Position numbers and translations under genes: made by a program | DNA from: Persicitalea sp964500445 | GTDB lineage: Bacteria > Bacteroidota > Bacteroidia > Cytophagales > Spirosomataceae | Length of the DNA: 64,000 bases | Assembly: GCA_964500445.1 (NCBI GenBank) | Contig: CAZCOG010000025.1 | Location: 1-64,000 of the forward strand | Direction: 5' to 3' | The notes under the pieces: model-generated | The model's input: the letters and a program-made list of their open reading frames with translations, nothing else | Told to the model about the DNA's origin: nothing | The model's database searches: none | Shown: one piece after another, positions 36,426 through 45,241 of the stretch | Numbering within the stretch: the stretch's first letter is position 1 | Layout: the number at the start of each line of letters is the position of its first letter

Positions 36426-37754
36426 TTACGCTACTACAGCCTCCTCGATCCCTTCCAGCGAGGTTCCTTTTGTCTCGGGCATCATCCGCCAGACGAACAG
36501 TAGTTGCAGCACCATCATCCCGGCAAAGAAAGAAAAAGTCGGTCCGCCGCCGAAGGTCTGAGCGATGTATGGGAAGATGAAAGAAATGATTGCCGCCGCG
36601 ATCCAGTGCGTAAAACTACCCAGCGACTGCCCGTAGGCGCGGACATCGTTGGGGAATATCTCGGAAATAAATACCCAGATGACCGCACCCTGCGATAGGG
36701 CGAAAAATGCAATGTAGATAAACAGATAAATAGGTACTTGAGCCCCGCCCAGATTCTCGCTGAAGAAGGCATTAGCCACCAACACCAGAGCAGTAATGAC
36801 GCCCAGCGAACCGACGTACATCAAGAACTTACGTCCGAACTTATCGATCAGCGATAGTCCCAGCAACGTTGCCAGCAGGTTGATTAATCCAATACCCGCC
36901 GATGAGAGCAGGGCTGATTCTTTACCCAGTCCGGCCATCTCGAACACGCGCGGCGCGTAATAAATGATAGCGTTGATACCGGATAGCTGGTTGAACAGCG
37001 CGAAAAGTACCGCCAGTCGGACGGGTGTTTTATAAAGCGGCTTGAACAGATCCCGGTAGCTGCCTTCGGTCGATTCGTGCTTGCTTTTCAGCACTGCGAC
37101 TACCACGCGTTCTGCTTCTTCGGAGTCGCTGACGTTGAGGATTTCGCGTGCTTCATGGATTTTATTTTTCTTCAAAATCAACCAGCGCGGACTTTCAGGA
37201 ATGAAGAAGATAGATACCATAAAAAGTACCGCCGGAATGGCCTCCACCCCCAGCATCCAGCGCCAGGCATTCTCGCCGATGCCTTCGAGCGCGTAGTTGG
37301 AGAGGTAGGAGATCAAGATACCCAGCACGATATTGAATTGGAACAAAGCTACCAGTCGCCCGCGGCGCGAGGGTGGTGCAATCTCGGAAATATACATTGG
37401 GGCTACCACGGACGAGATTCCTACACCCACGCCACCGATAAACCGGAAGATCAAAAACATTCCCCAGCCCGTCGCCAGCCCGGACCCGAGGGCCGAAACC
37501 AGATACAGCACCGCCACAAAAAGAAGGCTGTACTTGCGCCCGTACTTGTCCGCCGGTACTCCCCCAAACAATGCCCCGATCACCGTACCGATGAGGGCGA
37601 TGGAGACCGTCAGGCCGTGCTCGAAGGCGGTAGAATTCCAGAGTACTTGCAGGGTTTGCTCCGCGCCGGAAATCACGGCCGTATCGAAGCCGAAAAGAAA
37701 GCCACCCAGAGCGGCTGAAATGGACCAGAAGAAGATTTTGGCAGAATTACTCAT
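36426..37754 (-). CDS. Sugar porter family MFS transporter
   Basis: 442 residues from the ATG at 37754 (MSNSAKIFFWSISAALGG). The open frame continues upstream for 285 codons, but that part is antisense to the phosphatase gene and has no transporter features. Twelve membrane segments are predicted by eye. Sugar-porter signatures: GGFLFGFDTAVISGA in helix 1, DKYGRK between helices 2 and 3, RFIGGVGVGISSVVAPMYISE, PESPRWL after helix 6, NQLSGINAIIYYAP in helix 7, DKFGRK, and PETKGTSLEGIE at the C-terminus. It probably takes up a hexose or pentose by proton symport across the inner membrane. The neighbouring ribokinase could act on its product, but the genes are not in one operon. Confidence 0.95.
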   Translation of the reverse strand: MSNSAKIFFWSISAALGGFLFGFDTAVISGAEQTLQVLWNSTAFEHGLTVSIALIGTVIGALFGGVPADKYGRKYSLLFVAVLYLVSALGSGLATGWGMFLIFRFIGGVGVGISSVVAPMYISEIAPPSRRGRLVALFQFNIVLGILISYLSNYALEGIGENAWRWMLGVEAIPAVLFMVSIFFIPESPRWLILKKNKIHEAREILNVSDSEEAERVVVAVLKSKHESTEGSYRDLFKPLYKTPVRLAVLFALFNQLSGINAIIYYAPRVFEMAGLGKESALLSSAGIGLINLLATLLGLSLIDKFGRKFLMYVGSLGVITALVLVANAFFSENLGGAQVPIYLFIYIAFFALSQGAVIWVFISEIFPNDVRAYGQSLGSFTHWIAAAIISFIFPYIAQTFGGGPTFSFFAGMMVLQLLFVWRMMPETKGTSLEGIEEAVVA

Positions 37755-37871
37755 TAAAGACAGGGTAGCGGGTTTGAGAAAGTACCAAAATTGCGGCGAA
37801 TATTCCAGTAATCCAAAATGAGAGAAACGGGGCTTTGGCTTACCTTTGAGAATTATCCTAGCTTGTAAAAA

Positions 37872-39662
37872 ATGCCTGTACTTTCCAAAATTGCTTTCCT
37901 TGTCCTCTTGCTGACGGTCACCAACCTTGCCGCTCAGAATGTCGTGAGAGGACCCTATCTGCAACGCCCTACCGCCGACGGCATCACCCTCCGCTGGCGC
38001 ACCGATATCCCCACCGATAGCAGAGTCATTTACGCCATCACCAGCGATACTACGAAGTTGCTCACGAAAGTTGACAACGCTTTGACTACCGAACACGAAA
38101 TCGTGCTGACCGGACTGCCACGCGACACCAGGTACTTTTATAAAATCGGCACCAGCCAACGCATTTTGAAACAAGGTCGCGATCAGTTTTTCACGACCGC
38201 CCCGGCGGCCGATACTAAACGCCCGATCCGCTTCTGGGCCATGGGCGACTTTGGCGATCAGGGGGAAAAGTACGCGACCAACCAACGCGCGGTGCGGGAT
38301 CAGTTTTTGGCCAGGAAGAATGGGCCCATCGATCTGTGGGTGTGGCTGGGCGACAACGCCTACTGCTGCGGTACCGATCAAGAGTACCAGACGCAGGTTT
38401 TTGATTTTTATGGTAGTTCCATTTTTGGCAACATGCCCATTTTGCCCAGTCCCGGCAACCACGAGTAATACGCCACGACCTCCGCCACCAACCACCAGGA
38501 CCGCAACGTACCTTACTACGACATCATGACCACACCTACCCAGGGTGAGTCGGGAGGGGTGCCTTCGGGAACGGAAGCGTACTACGCCGTGAATTATGGC
38601 AACGTCCACTTCGTTTCCCTGGATTCTTACGGTTATGACGAAGGAAAGTACCCCTTCTCTGACCCGAATAGTCCGCAGTACAAATGGCTGGATAAAGATT
38701 TGGCCGCCAACACCTCACTCTGGACGATCGTGTTCTTCCACCATCCTCCCTACACCAAACGTTCCCACGATTCGGATGGAGAAGCCGAGTTGCGGATTAT
38801 ACGCGAAGCCCTTGTCCCGCTTTTCGACAAGCATAAGGTAGATTTGGTACTGAACGGCCATAGCCATGTCTACGAACGGTCGTACCTGATGAAAGATCAC
38901 ACCGGGCTTTCCTTCACCTTCGACAAAAACCGCCATGTGGTGCAGGACACGAAGGCTTTGTACACCAAAGATTCTGCCCCGATCATTAATAAAGACCAGG
39001 GAACGGTTTACATGACTATCGGTTCAGCAGGGCGACTCGACTGGAATGGACGTTTTGAGACACTACCGGCGGCGGTTTACGCCAACGTTGAAATCGGCGG
39101 TTCCAGCATTTTTACGATACAGGATAACCGCCTGGACAGCGAATGGATCTGCGCCGACGGCCAGGTGCGTGACCGCTTCATCATGTTCAAGAATGTGAGC
39201 AAGCGCAGTGAAAAGCGCATTGACCTTGGCCAGTCGGTGGAATTGACCGCTTCCTGGCCCGGTACTTACCGCTGGTCCACCGGACAGGTCAACACGCGGA
39301 CGATCACAGTGCAGCCGCAGAGCGACATGGTCGTTATGGTACGGGACTCGTTGGGCTACCTGGTGGATGAGTTCTCCATTTTTGTCAAGATTCCGCCCGT
39401 GCTGGCTATTGCGCCAGGTGTAGAGGATTTTATCATTTATCCCAATCCCGGCAATGATTTGGTCATTATAGAAAATCCCGGTCGCCAGAATGTAGACGTT
39501 ATGGTAACCATTACTGACCTGACCGGGAAACGGGTTTTGGAAAGGCCTTTTCTATTTAATAGTAAGCAGGAAGTGGACATTAATTCTCTTCCGGCGGGTA
39601 CTTATTTCGTGGAGGTAAAGTCAGCCTCACAGGTTTGGCGGAAGCGGATCGTGAAGCGGTGA
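37872..39662 (+). pseudogene. Purple-acid-phosphatase-like T9SS protein interrupted by in-frame TAA
   Basis: One reading frame of 597 codons broken by TAA at 38466-38468, directly after PSPGNHE. Upstream: signal peptide, an Fn3-like domain (GPYLQRPTADGITLRWRT) and the metal-binding strands MGDFGDQ and WLGDNAY plus GNHE. Downstream, in the same frame: PYYDIMT, FHHPPYTKR, NGHSHVYERSY and a C-terminal T9SS sorting domain (IIYPNPGNDLVIIENPG, LPAGTYFVEVKS, KRIVKR). The ligands of the dinuclear site are split by the stop, so neither half should be active. The rest of the frame looks intact, which suggests a recent mutation, a sequencing error or read-through. A TACCTTTG box at 37841-37848 may be its promoter. 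Confidence 0.85.
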
Positions 39663-39747
39663 GATTCTAACAAAATCCGGCTGAATGGGGTAAAAAACCA
39701 AAATCAGGTACCTTTTTATCCCAAGCAATCAACTCACTCACTCAAAA

Positions 39748-40668
39748 ATGGGCCAAATTACCGTCATCGGTAGCTCCAATACCGACATGGTCGTGAAGGC
39801 TGCCCATCTGCCTGGTCCCGGCGAAACCGTCCTCGGTGGTACGTTCCTGATGAACCCCGGCGGCAAAGGTGCCAATCAGGCCATGGCCGCTCAACGATTG
39901 CAGAAAGGGGAAGATCAAGTAGTTTTAATTACAAAAGTTGGCAATGACATTTTTGGACAGGAAGCAAAGCAAAATTTTGAAAAAGCGGGCCTGGACACAC
40001 GGTTCACTTTACAGGACAAACATGTGCCGTCGGGTGTAGCACTCATTGGCGTGGATGATCAGGGAGAAAATTCCATTATGGTGGCACCCGGTGCAAATGC
40101 CAACCTTAGCGCAGTGGAAGTTTCTGACGCCCTGGGCAAAATTCCTGATGCGGAATGGGTATTGCTGCAACTGGAAATTCCGCTGGATACCGTAAAAAGC
40201 GCCATCGCCGAATGCACCCGAAAGGGCTTGAAGGTGGTTCTGAATCCGGCTCCCGCTCAGCCGCTCGACGACGAATTTTTGAAAGATATTTACCTTATTA
40301 TTCCCAACGAAACCGAGACCGAACTACTGACGAGCATTTCCATTACGGATACGAACACTGTCCGGGAAGCCGCCAGTATCCTGCACAAAAAAGGCGTCGA
40401 AAATGTGGTAATCACGCTGGGGTCAAAAGGCGCCTTTCTCTATAATGCCACCACTGATTTGCTGGTACTTGCCCCGGTTGTCGAGGCCGTGGATACCACG
40501 GCGGCGGGTGACGTTTTCTGCGGGGCATTGGTCGTGGCGCTATCCGAAGGTAAGTCACTGGCCGATGATGCCGCTTTCGCCTGCCAGGCGGCAGCCCTAT
40601 CCGTGGCACGCATGGGAGCACAGGCATCCATTCCGTCGCGGGAAGAAGTGGAGACGGCTATGGGGTAA
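39748..40668 (+). CDS. rbsK: Ribokinase (PfkB family)
   Basis: 306 residues. The ribokinase pattern is clear: ITVIGSSNTDMVVKAAHLPG at the N-terminus, LMNPGGKGANQAMAAQRL (substrate-binding GGKGAN), KVGNDIFGQ, the PfkB signature around VLNPAPAQPLDDEFL and PNETE, and VDTTAAGDVFCGAL, with the catalytic Asp in DTTAAGD (usually DTTGAGD). It phosphorylates ribose at O5 in the cytoplasm, feeding the pentose phosphate pathway. A close PfkB sugar kinase with a different substrate is possible. It precedes fabD by 81 nt on the same strand. Confidence 0.9.
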   Translation: MGQITVIGSSNTDMVVKAAHLPGPGETVLGGTFLMNPGGKGANQAMAAQRLQKGEDQVVLITKVGNDIFGQEAKQNFEKAGLDTRFTLQDKHVPSGVALIGVDDQGENSIMVAPGANANLSAVEVSDALGKIPDAEWVLLQLEIPLDTVKSAIAECTRKGLKVVLNPAPAQPLDDEFLKDIYLIIPNETETELLTSISITDTNTVREAASILHKKGVENVVITLGSKGAFLYNATTDLLVLAPVVEAVDTTAAGDVFCGALVVALSEGKSLADDAAFACQAAALSVARMGAQASIPSREEVETAMG

Positions 40669-40749
40669 GATTTTAAATTCCAAAGCCTTTTCTTTGCCGC
40701 AGCATTCACCTACTTATAATTCACTCAATCAATAATCAATCATTAAAGA

Positions 40750-41640
40750 ATGAAGGCATACGTATTTCCTGGTCAGGGGTCTCAGTTTAAAGGCATGGGA
40801 GCTGACCTATACCAAAAATCTCCCAAAGCCAAAGAACTATTCGACCAAGCTGATGATATTCTGGGGTTTGGCTTAAAGAAAATCATGTTCGAGGGTTCGG
40901 ACGAGGAATTGAAACAGACCAACGTTACGCAGCCCGCTATTTTTCTTCACTCAGTGGCGCTGGCGGCGGTGGCCGACGATTTTGCGCCCGATATGGTGGC
41001 TGGGCACTCACTAGGCGAGTTCTCGGCGCTGGTTGCCGCCGGAGGGCTGTCGTTTGAGGATGGTTTGAAGTTAGTAGCCCAGCGGGCCGATGCCATGCAG
41101 AAAGCCTGCGAGTTGCAACCTTCTACGATGGCTGCTATCCTGGGGCTGAGCGATGGAGTTGTGGAGGAAATCTGCGCTTCGATTACCGAAGAGATAGTCG
41201 TGGCGGCAAACTATAACTGTCCCGGCCAAATCGTAATTTCGGGAACAATGGAGGGTATCCGAATTGCCTGCGAGAAACTGAAAGAGGCCGGGGCCAAGCG
41301 CGCTCTGCCCCTTCCGGTAGGAGGAGCATTTCATTCGCCACTCATGGAACCGGCACGCGAGGAACTCGCGCAGGCTATCGCCGAGACAACGTTCCGCACT
41401 ATGCCTTGCCCGATTTATCAGAACGTTACCGCTGCGCCGTCACAAAATCTAGAAGACATCAAAGCCAATCTTATCGCTCAGCTCACCGCTCCTGTTCGGT
41501 GGACGCAGTCGGTTGAGAACATGGTACGCGATGGAGCGGGTACTTTTATAGAATGCGGGCCGGGTAAAGTTTTGCAGGGGCTGGTCAGGAAGATAGCCCC
41601 ATCGGTGGAAGTAGGTGCCGCATCCGCAGGAGAAATTTAA
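40750..41640 (+). CDS. fabD: Malonyl-CoA:ACP transacylase
   Basis: 296 residues, typical length. YVFPGQGSQFKGMG at the N-terminus, the nucleophile Ser in VAGHSLGEFSALVAAG, QRADAMQKACE with the malonate-binding Arg, and the catalytic His in GGAFHSPLMEPA. It loads malonyl groups onto acyl carrier protein for fatty-acid synthesis in the cytoplasm. It stands apart from other fab genes here; the next gene is tRNA-Gln. Confidence 0.97.
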   Translation: MKAYVFPGQGSQFKGMGADLYQKSPKAKELFDQADDILGFGLKKIMFEGSDEELKQTNVTQPAIFLHSVALAAVADDFAPDMVAGHSLGEFSALVAAGGLSFEDGLKLVAQRADAMQKACELQPSTMAAILGLSDGVVEEICASITEEIVVAANYNCPGQIVISGTMEGIRIACEKLKEAGAKRALPLPVGGAFHSPLMEPAREELAQAIAETTFRTMPCPIYQNVTAAPSQNLEDIKANLIAQLTAPVRWTQSVENMVRDGAGTFIECGPGKVLQGLVRKIAPSVEVGAASAGEI

Positions 41641-41657
41641 TTTTTTTAAACTAATAC

Positions 41658-41688
41658 TTGACACATAAAATCATTCCGCTTACTTTTG
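41658..41688 (+). promoter_or_regulatory. Promoter of tRNA-Gln
   Basis: TTG at 41658-41660, a 20-nt spacer and TACTTTTG at 41681-41688 fit the Bacteroidota TTG/TAnnTTTG consensus exactly. The tRNA begins 18 nt downstream. Confidence 0.8.
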
Positions 41689-41706
41689 CACCACCAAATA
41701 TAGAAT

Positions 41707-41777
41707 TGGCAGGTGGTGTAAAGGTAGCACAGGAGATTTTGGTTCTCTTAGTCAGGGTTCGAATCCTTGCCCGCCAA
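41707..41777 (+). tRNA. tRNA-Gln (anticodon TTG)
   Basis: A cloverleaf can be drawn: acceptor TGGCAGG with CCCGCCA, D-arm GTG/CAC, anticodon stem GGAGA with TCTCT around the loop TTTTGGT (anticodon TTG), and T-arm CAGGG-TTCGAAT-CCTTG. The acceptor stem has one A-C mismatch at its fifth pair. CCA is not encoded; the sequence after the discriminator is CA. Confidence 0.95.
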
Positions 41778-41789
41778 CAATATATACGA

Positions 41790-41829
41790 AAGCCCCGTTT
41801 CCAACCTATGGAACGGGGCTTCTCTTTTT
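41790..41829 (+). terminator. Terminator of tRNA-Gln
   Basis: A 10-bp perfect stem (AAGCCCCGTT at 41790-41799 with 41812-41821) followed by TCTCTTTTT on the plus strand, 12 nt after the tRNA. Confidence 0.85.
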
Positions 41830-41947
41830 ACTCCCTATTTTTTTTGAATGAATGAATAAAATAACCGGGAAATTATTTCCACTCGCTACATTCTATTTCT
41901 TTCCAAAAGTGCTTTTACATGTTTCTAGTAACTTTTCAATAAATAAA

Positions 41948-41977
41948 TTGCATAAGTAAACTTTTTCCGTACCTTGT
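41948..41977 (+). promoter_or_regulatory. Promoter of the TetR-family gene
   Basis: TTG at 41948-41950, a 19-nt spacer and TACCTTGT at 41970-41977, one base from consensus. It lies 62 nt before the ATG. Confidence 0.6.
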
Positions 41978-42039
41978 TGGCCCAATCGGCTACAACCGGT
42001 AGGATATCATACTAATATACACTCTAAAACGCTCGTAAA

Positions 42040-42684
42040 ATGGCAACTGAAAAACAGGCGAAAGTCGCCGAAACCAAAGCAAAAGCAAAAGTAAAGAAGC
42101 GTGACCGGGAGCGCACAAAGGGCCGAATCCTGAAAGCCGTTGGTAAGGTGATTGAGAAATACGGTACCAAAAAAGTAGGCGTCAATCTGATCGCCCGCGA
42201 AGCTGATGTAAATAAAGTACTCATATACCGTTACTTCGGTGGCGTGGATGGCCTGATGGAGCAGTACGTGAAAGCCGGTGAATATACATCCACGTCGAGC
42301 CACGAATTCATTGATGGGCTGGAAAAACCTGCGCCCGATAAACGGGCCAAGGTTTGGACCGATTTACTGACGACCGCTATGAAGGATTTGCGTGAGCGCA
42401 AAGCTACTCGTGACCTGATCCGCTGGGAAATTGGCCTGGGAAAGGCCGTGCTAACTGATGTGCGTAATGATACGGGAGCACGAATGATTGAAAAGGTAGG
42501 CGCTCTGCCTAACTACAAAGACACCAATGCTCTGGTAGCCCTGCTAATGGGTGGAATCTATCACGTGGCTGTTTCAGCGGACTATCGCGACAAAATGATG
42601 GACGTGGACCTGCAGTCGGAAGAAGGCTTCAAGCGCCTCGAAACTGTGGTGGGCGACATAATCGAAGCACTGGACAAAAAATAG
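42040..42684 (+). CDS. TetR/AcrR-family transcriptional regulator
   Basis: 214 residues. A lysine/alanine-rich N-terminal tail (KQAKVAETKAKAKVKKRDRE) precedes the HTH: TKGRILKAVGKVIEKYGTKK, then VNLIAREADVNKVLIYRYFG, where the recognition helix is around NKVLIYRYF. The C-terminal ligand domain (residues 90-210) is helical and not assignable to a ligand. The lysine-rich tail is longer than usual for TetR proteins and might add non-specific DNA contacts. It has its own promoter and terminator, so it is a single-gene unit. Its target may be itself or the flippase downstream; no obvious operator was recognised. Confidence 0.9.
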   Translation: MATEKQAKVAETKAKAKVKKRDRERTKGRILKAVGKVIEKYGTKKVGVNLIAREADVNKVLIYRYFGGVDGLMEQYVKAGEYTSTSSHEFIDGLEKPAPDKRAKVWTDLLTTAMKDLRERKATRDLIRWEIGLGKAVLTDVRNDTGARMIEKVGALPNYKDTNALVALLMGGIYHVAVSADYRDKMMDVDLQSEEGFKRLETVVGDIIEALDKK

Positions 42685-42705
42685 GCACCAGCATTATTCG
42701 TAAGG

Positions 42706-42740
42706 AAGCTCTTTCTCAAAAACGAGAGGGAGCTTTTTTT
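42706..42740 (+). terminator. Terminator of the TetR-family gene
   Basis: A 12-bp stem with G-U pairs (42706-42717 with 42724-42735), a 6-nt loop and a seven-T run ending at 42740, 22 nt after the stop. Confidence 0.75.
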
Positions 42741-42762
42741 ATGCAAAGCCCCCCCAGCCCCG

Positions 42763-42770
42763 TACCTTTG
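42763..42770 (+). promoter_or_regulatory. -7 box of the flippase gene promoter
   Basis: TACCTTTG is a perfect Bacteroidota -7 element; the -33 side is only a T-run 22 nt upstream (the terminator tail). It lies 65 nt before the TTG start codon. Confidence 0.5.
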
Positions 42771-42835
42771 CAATCCGTATGCTATATGGTATTGCCAATT
42801 CAACGATTAAGTATTTTCAACGACCCTCTATATAA

Positions 42836-44353
42836 TTGAGCATTTTAAAAAAATTAGCGGGCGACACTGCCACTTACGGAGTTAGTAACGTGCTGGCGCG
42901 GCTGCTGAACTACCTGCTGGTGTTCATCTATTCCGATTTCGACCCATCGCTGATGGCCGTTCAGGTGCAGCTTTATACCTACGCCGGATTCTTTTTTGTT
43001 ATTTACACCTTTGGGATGGAAACTTCTTTTTTTCGCTTTGCCCGGAAAGAAGAGGACAAACCAGCCTACTATAATTTGATCTTGAGCGCGGTAATAGTAG
43101 TCAGTGTACTACTCTCTGCTTTAATCATTGTATTTGCCGAACCTGTCGCCCGGTTAATCGAGTACCCCGAGGAGGCTACTTTGGTAAGGTGGATGGCGCT
43201 CATCATGGCCACCGATGGTATCATGGCTATTCCCTTTGCCCGGTTGCGCCTCGAACGTAAATCAAAGAAGTTTGTCAGGGTGCGCATCACCAATATCGTG
43301 CTCAATATAGGCCTGAACGTTTTCTTCCTGGTGTTTTGCCGCAATATTTACGAAGGCAACTACCTGCCCGCGCTACGGCCTTTGGTAGCGCAAATTTATA
43401 TACCCGACATTCCGGCGGCCTACATCGTCATGGCTAACCTTATTGCCAACGCTACCTATTTCTGGTTCTTGCGGCAGGAGTTGCGGGATTTTCGCTTTAT
43501 CTGGGACTGGAAAATTTTTCGCCCGGTATGGGTGTACGCGCTGCCCATCATGGTCATGAATATTGCGGGCGTCGCCAACCTGCTTTTTGACCGCATGTTC
43601 CTCCAATACTTGTTGCCCAACGGTTTTTATCCCGGACGTACTACCCGCGACGCCATTGGTATATACGGACAGACGATGAAGCTCTCCATATTCATGAATC
43701 TGGCGATTCAGGCGTTCAAGTACGCGGCCGAACCGTTCTTTTTTACCAAAGCCGAAGACAAAAACGCTCCGGAAGTATTTGCCGATGTCATGAAATGGTT
43801 CGTGATCGTGTGTGTGCTAATGGGCGTAGGTATATGCCTGAATCTGAATGTACTGGCAGATATTTTCCTCCGCCTTAAAATCTACCACGAAGGCTTACCC
43901 GTCGTGCCGTGGCTGCTGCTGGGCTTTTTGTTTCTGGGGATCTATTACAATCTGGCGACTTGGTTTAAGCTCACCGACAAAACCCAGTACGGTACTTACC
44001 TGACCGTCGCGGGTGCTTCCATCACGGCCCTGCTCAATTTTCTGCTAGTGCCCAGAATGGGTTATCTGGGATGCGCCCTAGCCTTCGCCGCCTCTTCGGT
44101 AGTGATGACGACACTCTGTTATCTATTTGGGCAAAAGTACTATCCCGTTCCCTACAAAGTGGGATCTGCGCTGGGCTACGTAACTTTTGGGGCAATAATC
44201 GTGTACTTGGCTGGGCTGCTGCCGCGCGCTGATTTCTGGATCGAGTTGGCTGGCGGAGTAGTAGCGTCAGGTGTTTTCGCCGCTATTGTACTTCTCATTG
44301 AACGCGACACGCTTCCCCCACGCTTTCGGCGCTACCTGGGCGGTCGCTCTTAG
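42836..44353 (+). CDS. Oligosaccharide flippase / polysaccharide biosynthesis protein
   Basis: 505 residues beginning at a TTG start codon. The N-terminus SILKKLAGDTATYGVSNVLA is characteristic of this Bacteroidota family of MATE-like (MOP superfamily) transporters, which supports the TTG. About 14 hydrophobic segments fill the protein, with conserved charged positions such as FGMETSFFRFARKE and PIMVMNIAGVANLLFDRMFL. These proteins flip lipid-linked glycans across the inner membrane for surface polysaccharide assembly. No glycosyltransferases are adjacent; gmd, 5 kb away, could supply GDP-sugar precursors to the same pathway. Confidence 0.9.
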   Translation: MSILKKLAGDTATYGVSNVLARLLNYLLVFIYSDFDPSLMAVQVQLYTYAGFFFVIYTFGMETSFFRFARKEEDKPAYYNLILSAVIVVSVLLSALIIVFAEPVARLIEYPEEATLVRWMALIMATDGIMAIPFARLRLERKSKKFVRVRITNIVLNIGLNVFFLVFCRNIYEGNYLPALRPLVAQIYIPDIPAAYIVMANLIANATYFWFLRQELRDFRFIWDWKIFRPVWVYALPIMVMNIAGVANLLFDRMFLQYLLPNGFYPGRTTRDAIGIYGQTMKLSIFMNLAIQAFKYAAEPFFFTKAEDKNAPEVFADVMKWFVIVCVLMGVGICLNLNVLADIFLRLKIYHEGLPVVPWLLLGFLFLGIYYNLATWFKLTDKTQYGTYLTVAGASITALLNFLLVPRMGYLGCALAFAASSVVMTTLCYLFGQKYYPVPYKVGSALGYVTFGAIIVYLAGLLPRADFWIELAGGVVASGVFAAIVLLIERDTLPPRFRRYLGGRS

Positions 44354-44428
44354 TTCAGGGTACTTTGTGCAGTGTTTTTAGCGCTAGTAACCAAAGACTT
44401 ACTTTTCTTTCTTCGCAAGAACCAAGAA

Positions 44429-45175
44429 CTACTCCCGCATATCCCGTAGCAGCTTATTGGAAAAGACGAATTCGTTCAACTCTTTTACGTCGGAGTGCAG
44501 AATAGAATCCTTGTCGCCTTCCCATAGTTTTTTTCCTTTATGCAGAAAGATTACGTTGTCGCCAATTTCTACGACAGAGTTCATGTCGTGCGTAATGACG
44601 ACCGTCGTGATCTGGTACTCGTCGGTGATTTCACGGATCAGTTCGTCGATTTTTACACCTGTGAGCGGGTCGAGGCCGGAGTTGGGTTCGTCGCAGAATA
44701 AGTACTTCGGGTTCATCACAATAGCGCGGGCGATGGCCACACGCTTTTTCATTCCGCCGCTAATTTCGGAAGGCATAAGCTTGCCCGTTCCTTCCAGTCC
44801 CACGCGCTGTAAGCAAAACTCCACGCGGTCGCGCTTTTCGCCCGCCGATTGCGAAGCGAGCATATCCAGCGGAAACTGAACGTTCTGGTGGACAGTCTGG
44901 GAGTCGAACAGTGCGCCGCCCTGGAACAGGACGCCCATTTCGCGGCGAAGTGCCTGCTGCTCTTCCTTATTGCTGCCATAAAAGCTGCGCCCATTGTACA
45001 AAATATCGCCTGAGTCGGGCCGAACCAGGCCAATGGTACATTTCAGCAATACGCTTTTCCCCGTGCCACTGCCGCCGATAATCAGGTTGGTTTCGCCCTG
45101 ACGCAATTTGCAACTGATTCCCATCAGCACGTCATTGTCGCCAAAGGACTTGGCAATGTTTTTTATTTCGATCAT
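44429..45175 (-). CDS. Mla-type ABC transporter ATP-binding protein (MlaF-like)
   Basis: 248 residues. Walker A IGGSGTGKSVLLKC (near residue 34), Q-loop in GVLFQGGALFDSQTV, ABC signature EISGGMKKRVAIARAI, Walker B YLFCDEPNSGLDP, and the H-loop in VVITHDMNSVVEIG. The GGALFDSQTV and EPNSGLDPLTG stretches are typical of the MlaF/Mkl subfamily that powers lipid transport between the membranes. It follows the permease by 66 nt, with a small inverted repeat in the gap. The substrate-binding MlaD/MCE subunit is not next to it. Confidence 0.93.
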   Translation of the reverse strand: MIEIKNIAKSFGDNDVLMGISCKLRQGETNLIIGGSGTGKSVLLKCTIGLVRPDSGDILYNGRSFYGSNKEEQQALRREMGVLFQGGALFDSQTVHQNVQFPLDMLASQSAGEKRDRVEFCLQRVGLEGTGKLMPSEISGGMKKRVAIARAIVMNPKYLFCDEPNSGLDPLTGVKIDELIREITDEYQITTVVITHDMNSVVEIGDNVIFLHKGKKLWEGDKDSILHSDVKELNEFVFSNKLLRDMRE

Positions 45176-45179
45176 AAGT

Positions 45180-45225
45180 GGACGTTGGAGATTGGATGCT
45201 GGACATTAGCATGAGTCCAACGTCC
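45180..45225. repeat. Heptad-type GGA repeat with inverted arm
   Basis: GGACGTT, GGAGATT, GGATGCT and GGACATT follow each other at exactly 7-nt spacing (45180-45207). An inverted copy of the first ten bases lies at 45216-45225, giving a 10-bp inverted repeat with a 26-nt loop. It sits between the Mla-type permease and ATPase genes. Confidence 0.6.
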
Positions 45226-45241
45226 AAAATCTAGCAAAAAA

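Larger units (their letters stand above)
41641..42039. other. Intergenic region carrying tRNA-Gln and two promoters
   Basis: This 399-bp stretch without protein genes holds the tRNA-Gln transcription unit (promoter 41658-41688, tRNA 41707-41777, terminator 41790-41829) and the TetR gene promoter (41948-41977). I see nothing else in it. Confidence 0.8.

Noticed and set aside
38466..38468. Selenocysteine or programmed recoding at the phosphatase stop
   Set aside because: The codon is TAA, not TGA, and no recoding structure was recognised; mutation or error is simpler.
37755..38609. 285-codon upstream extension of the sugar porter frame on the minus strand
   Set aside because: It is antisense to the phosphatase gene, is Val/Gly/His-rich without domain features, and the transporter starts cleanly with its helix-1 motif at 37754.
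44354..44428. Terminator in the convergent gap between flippase and Mla-type ATPase
   Set aside because: No stem of useful length with a T-run was found on either strand.
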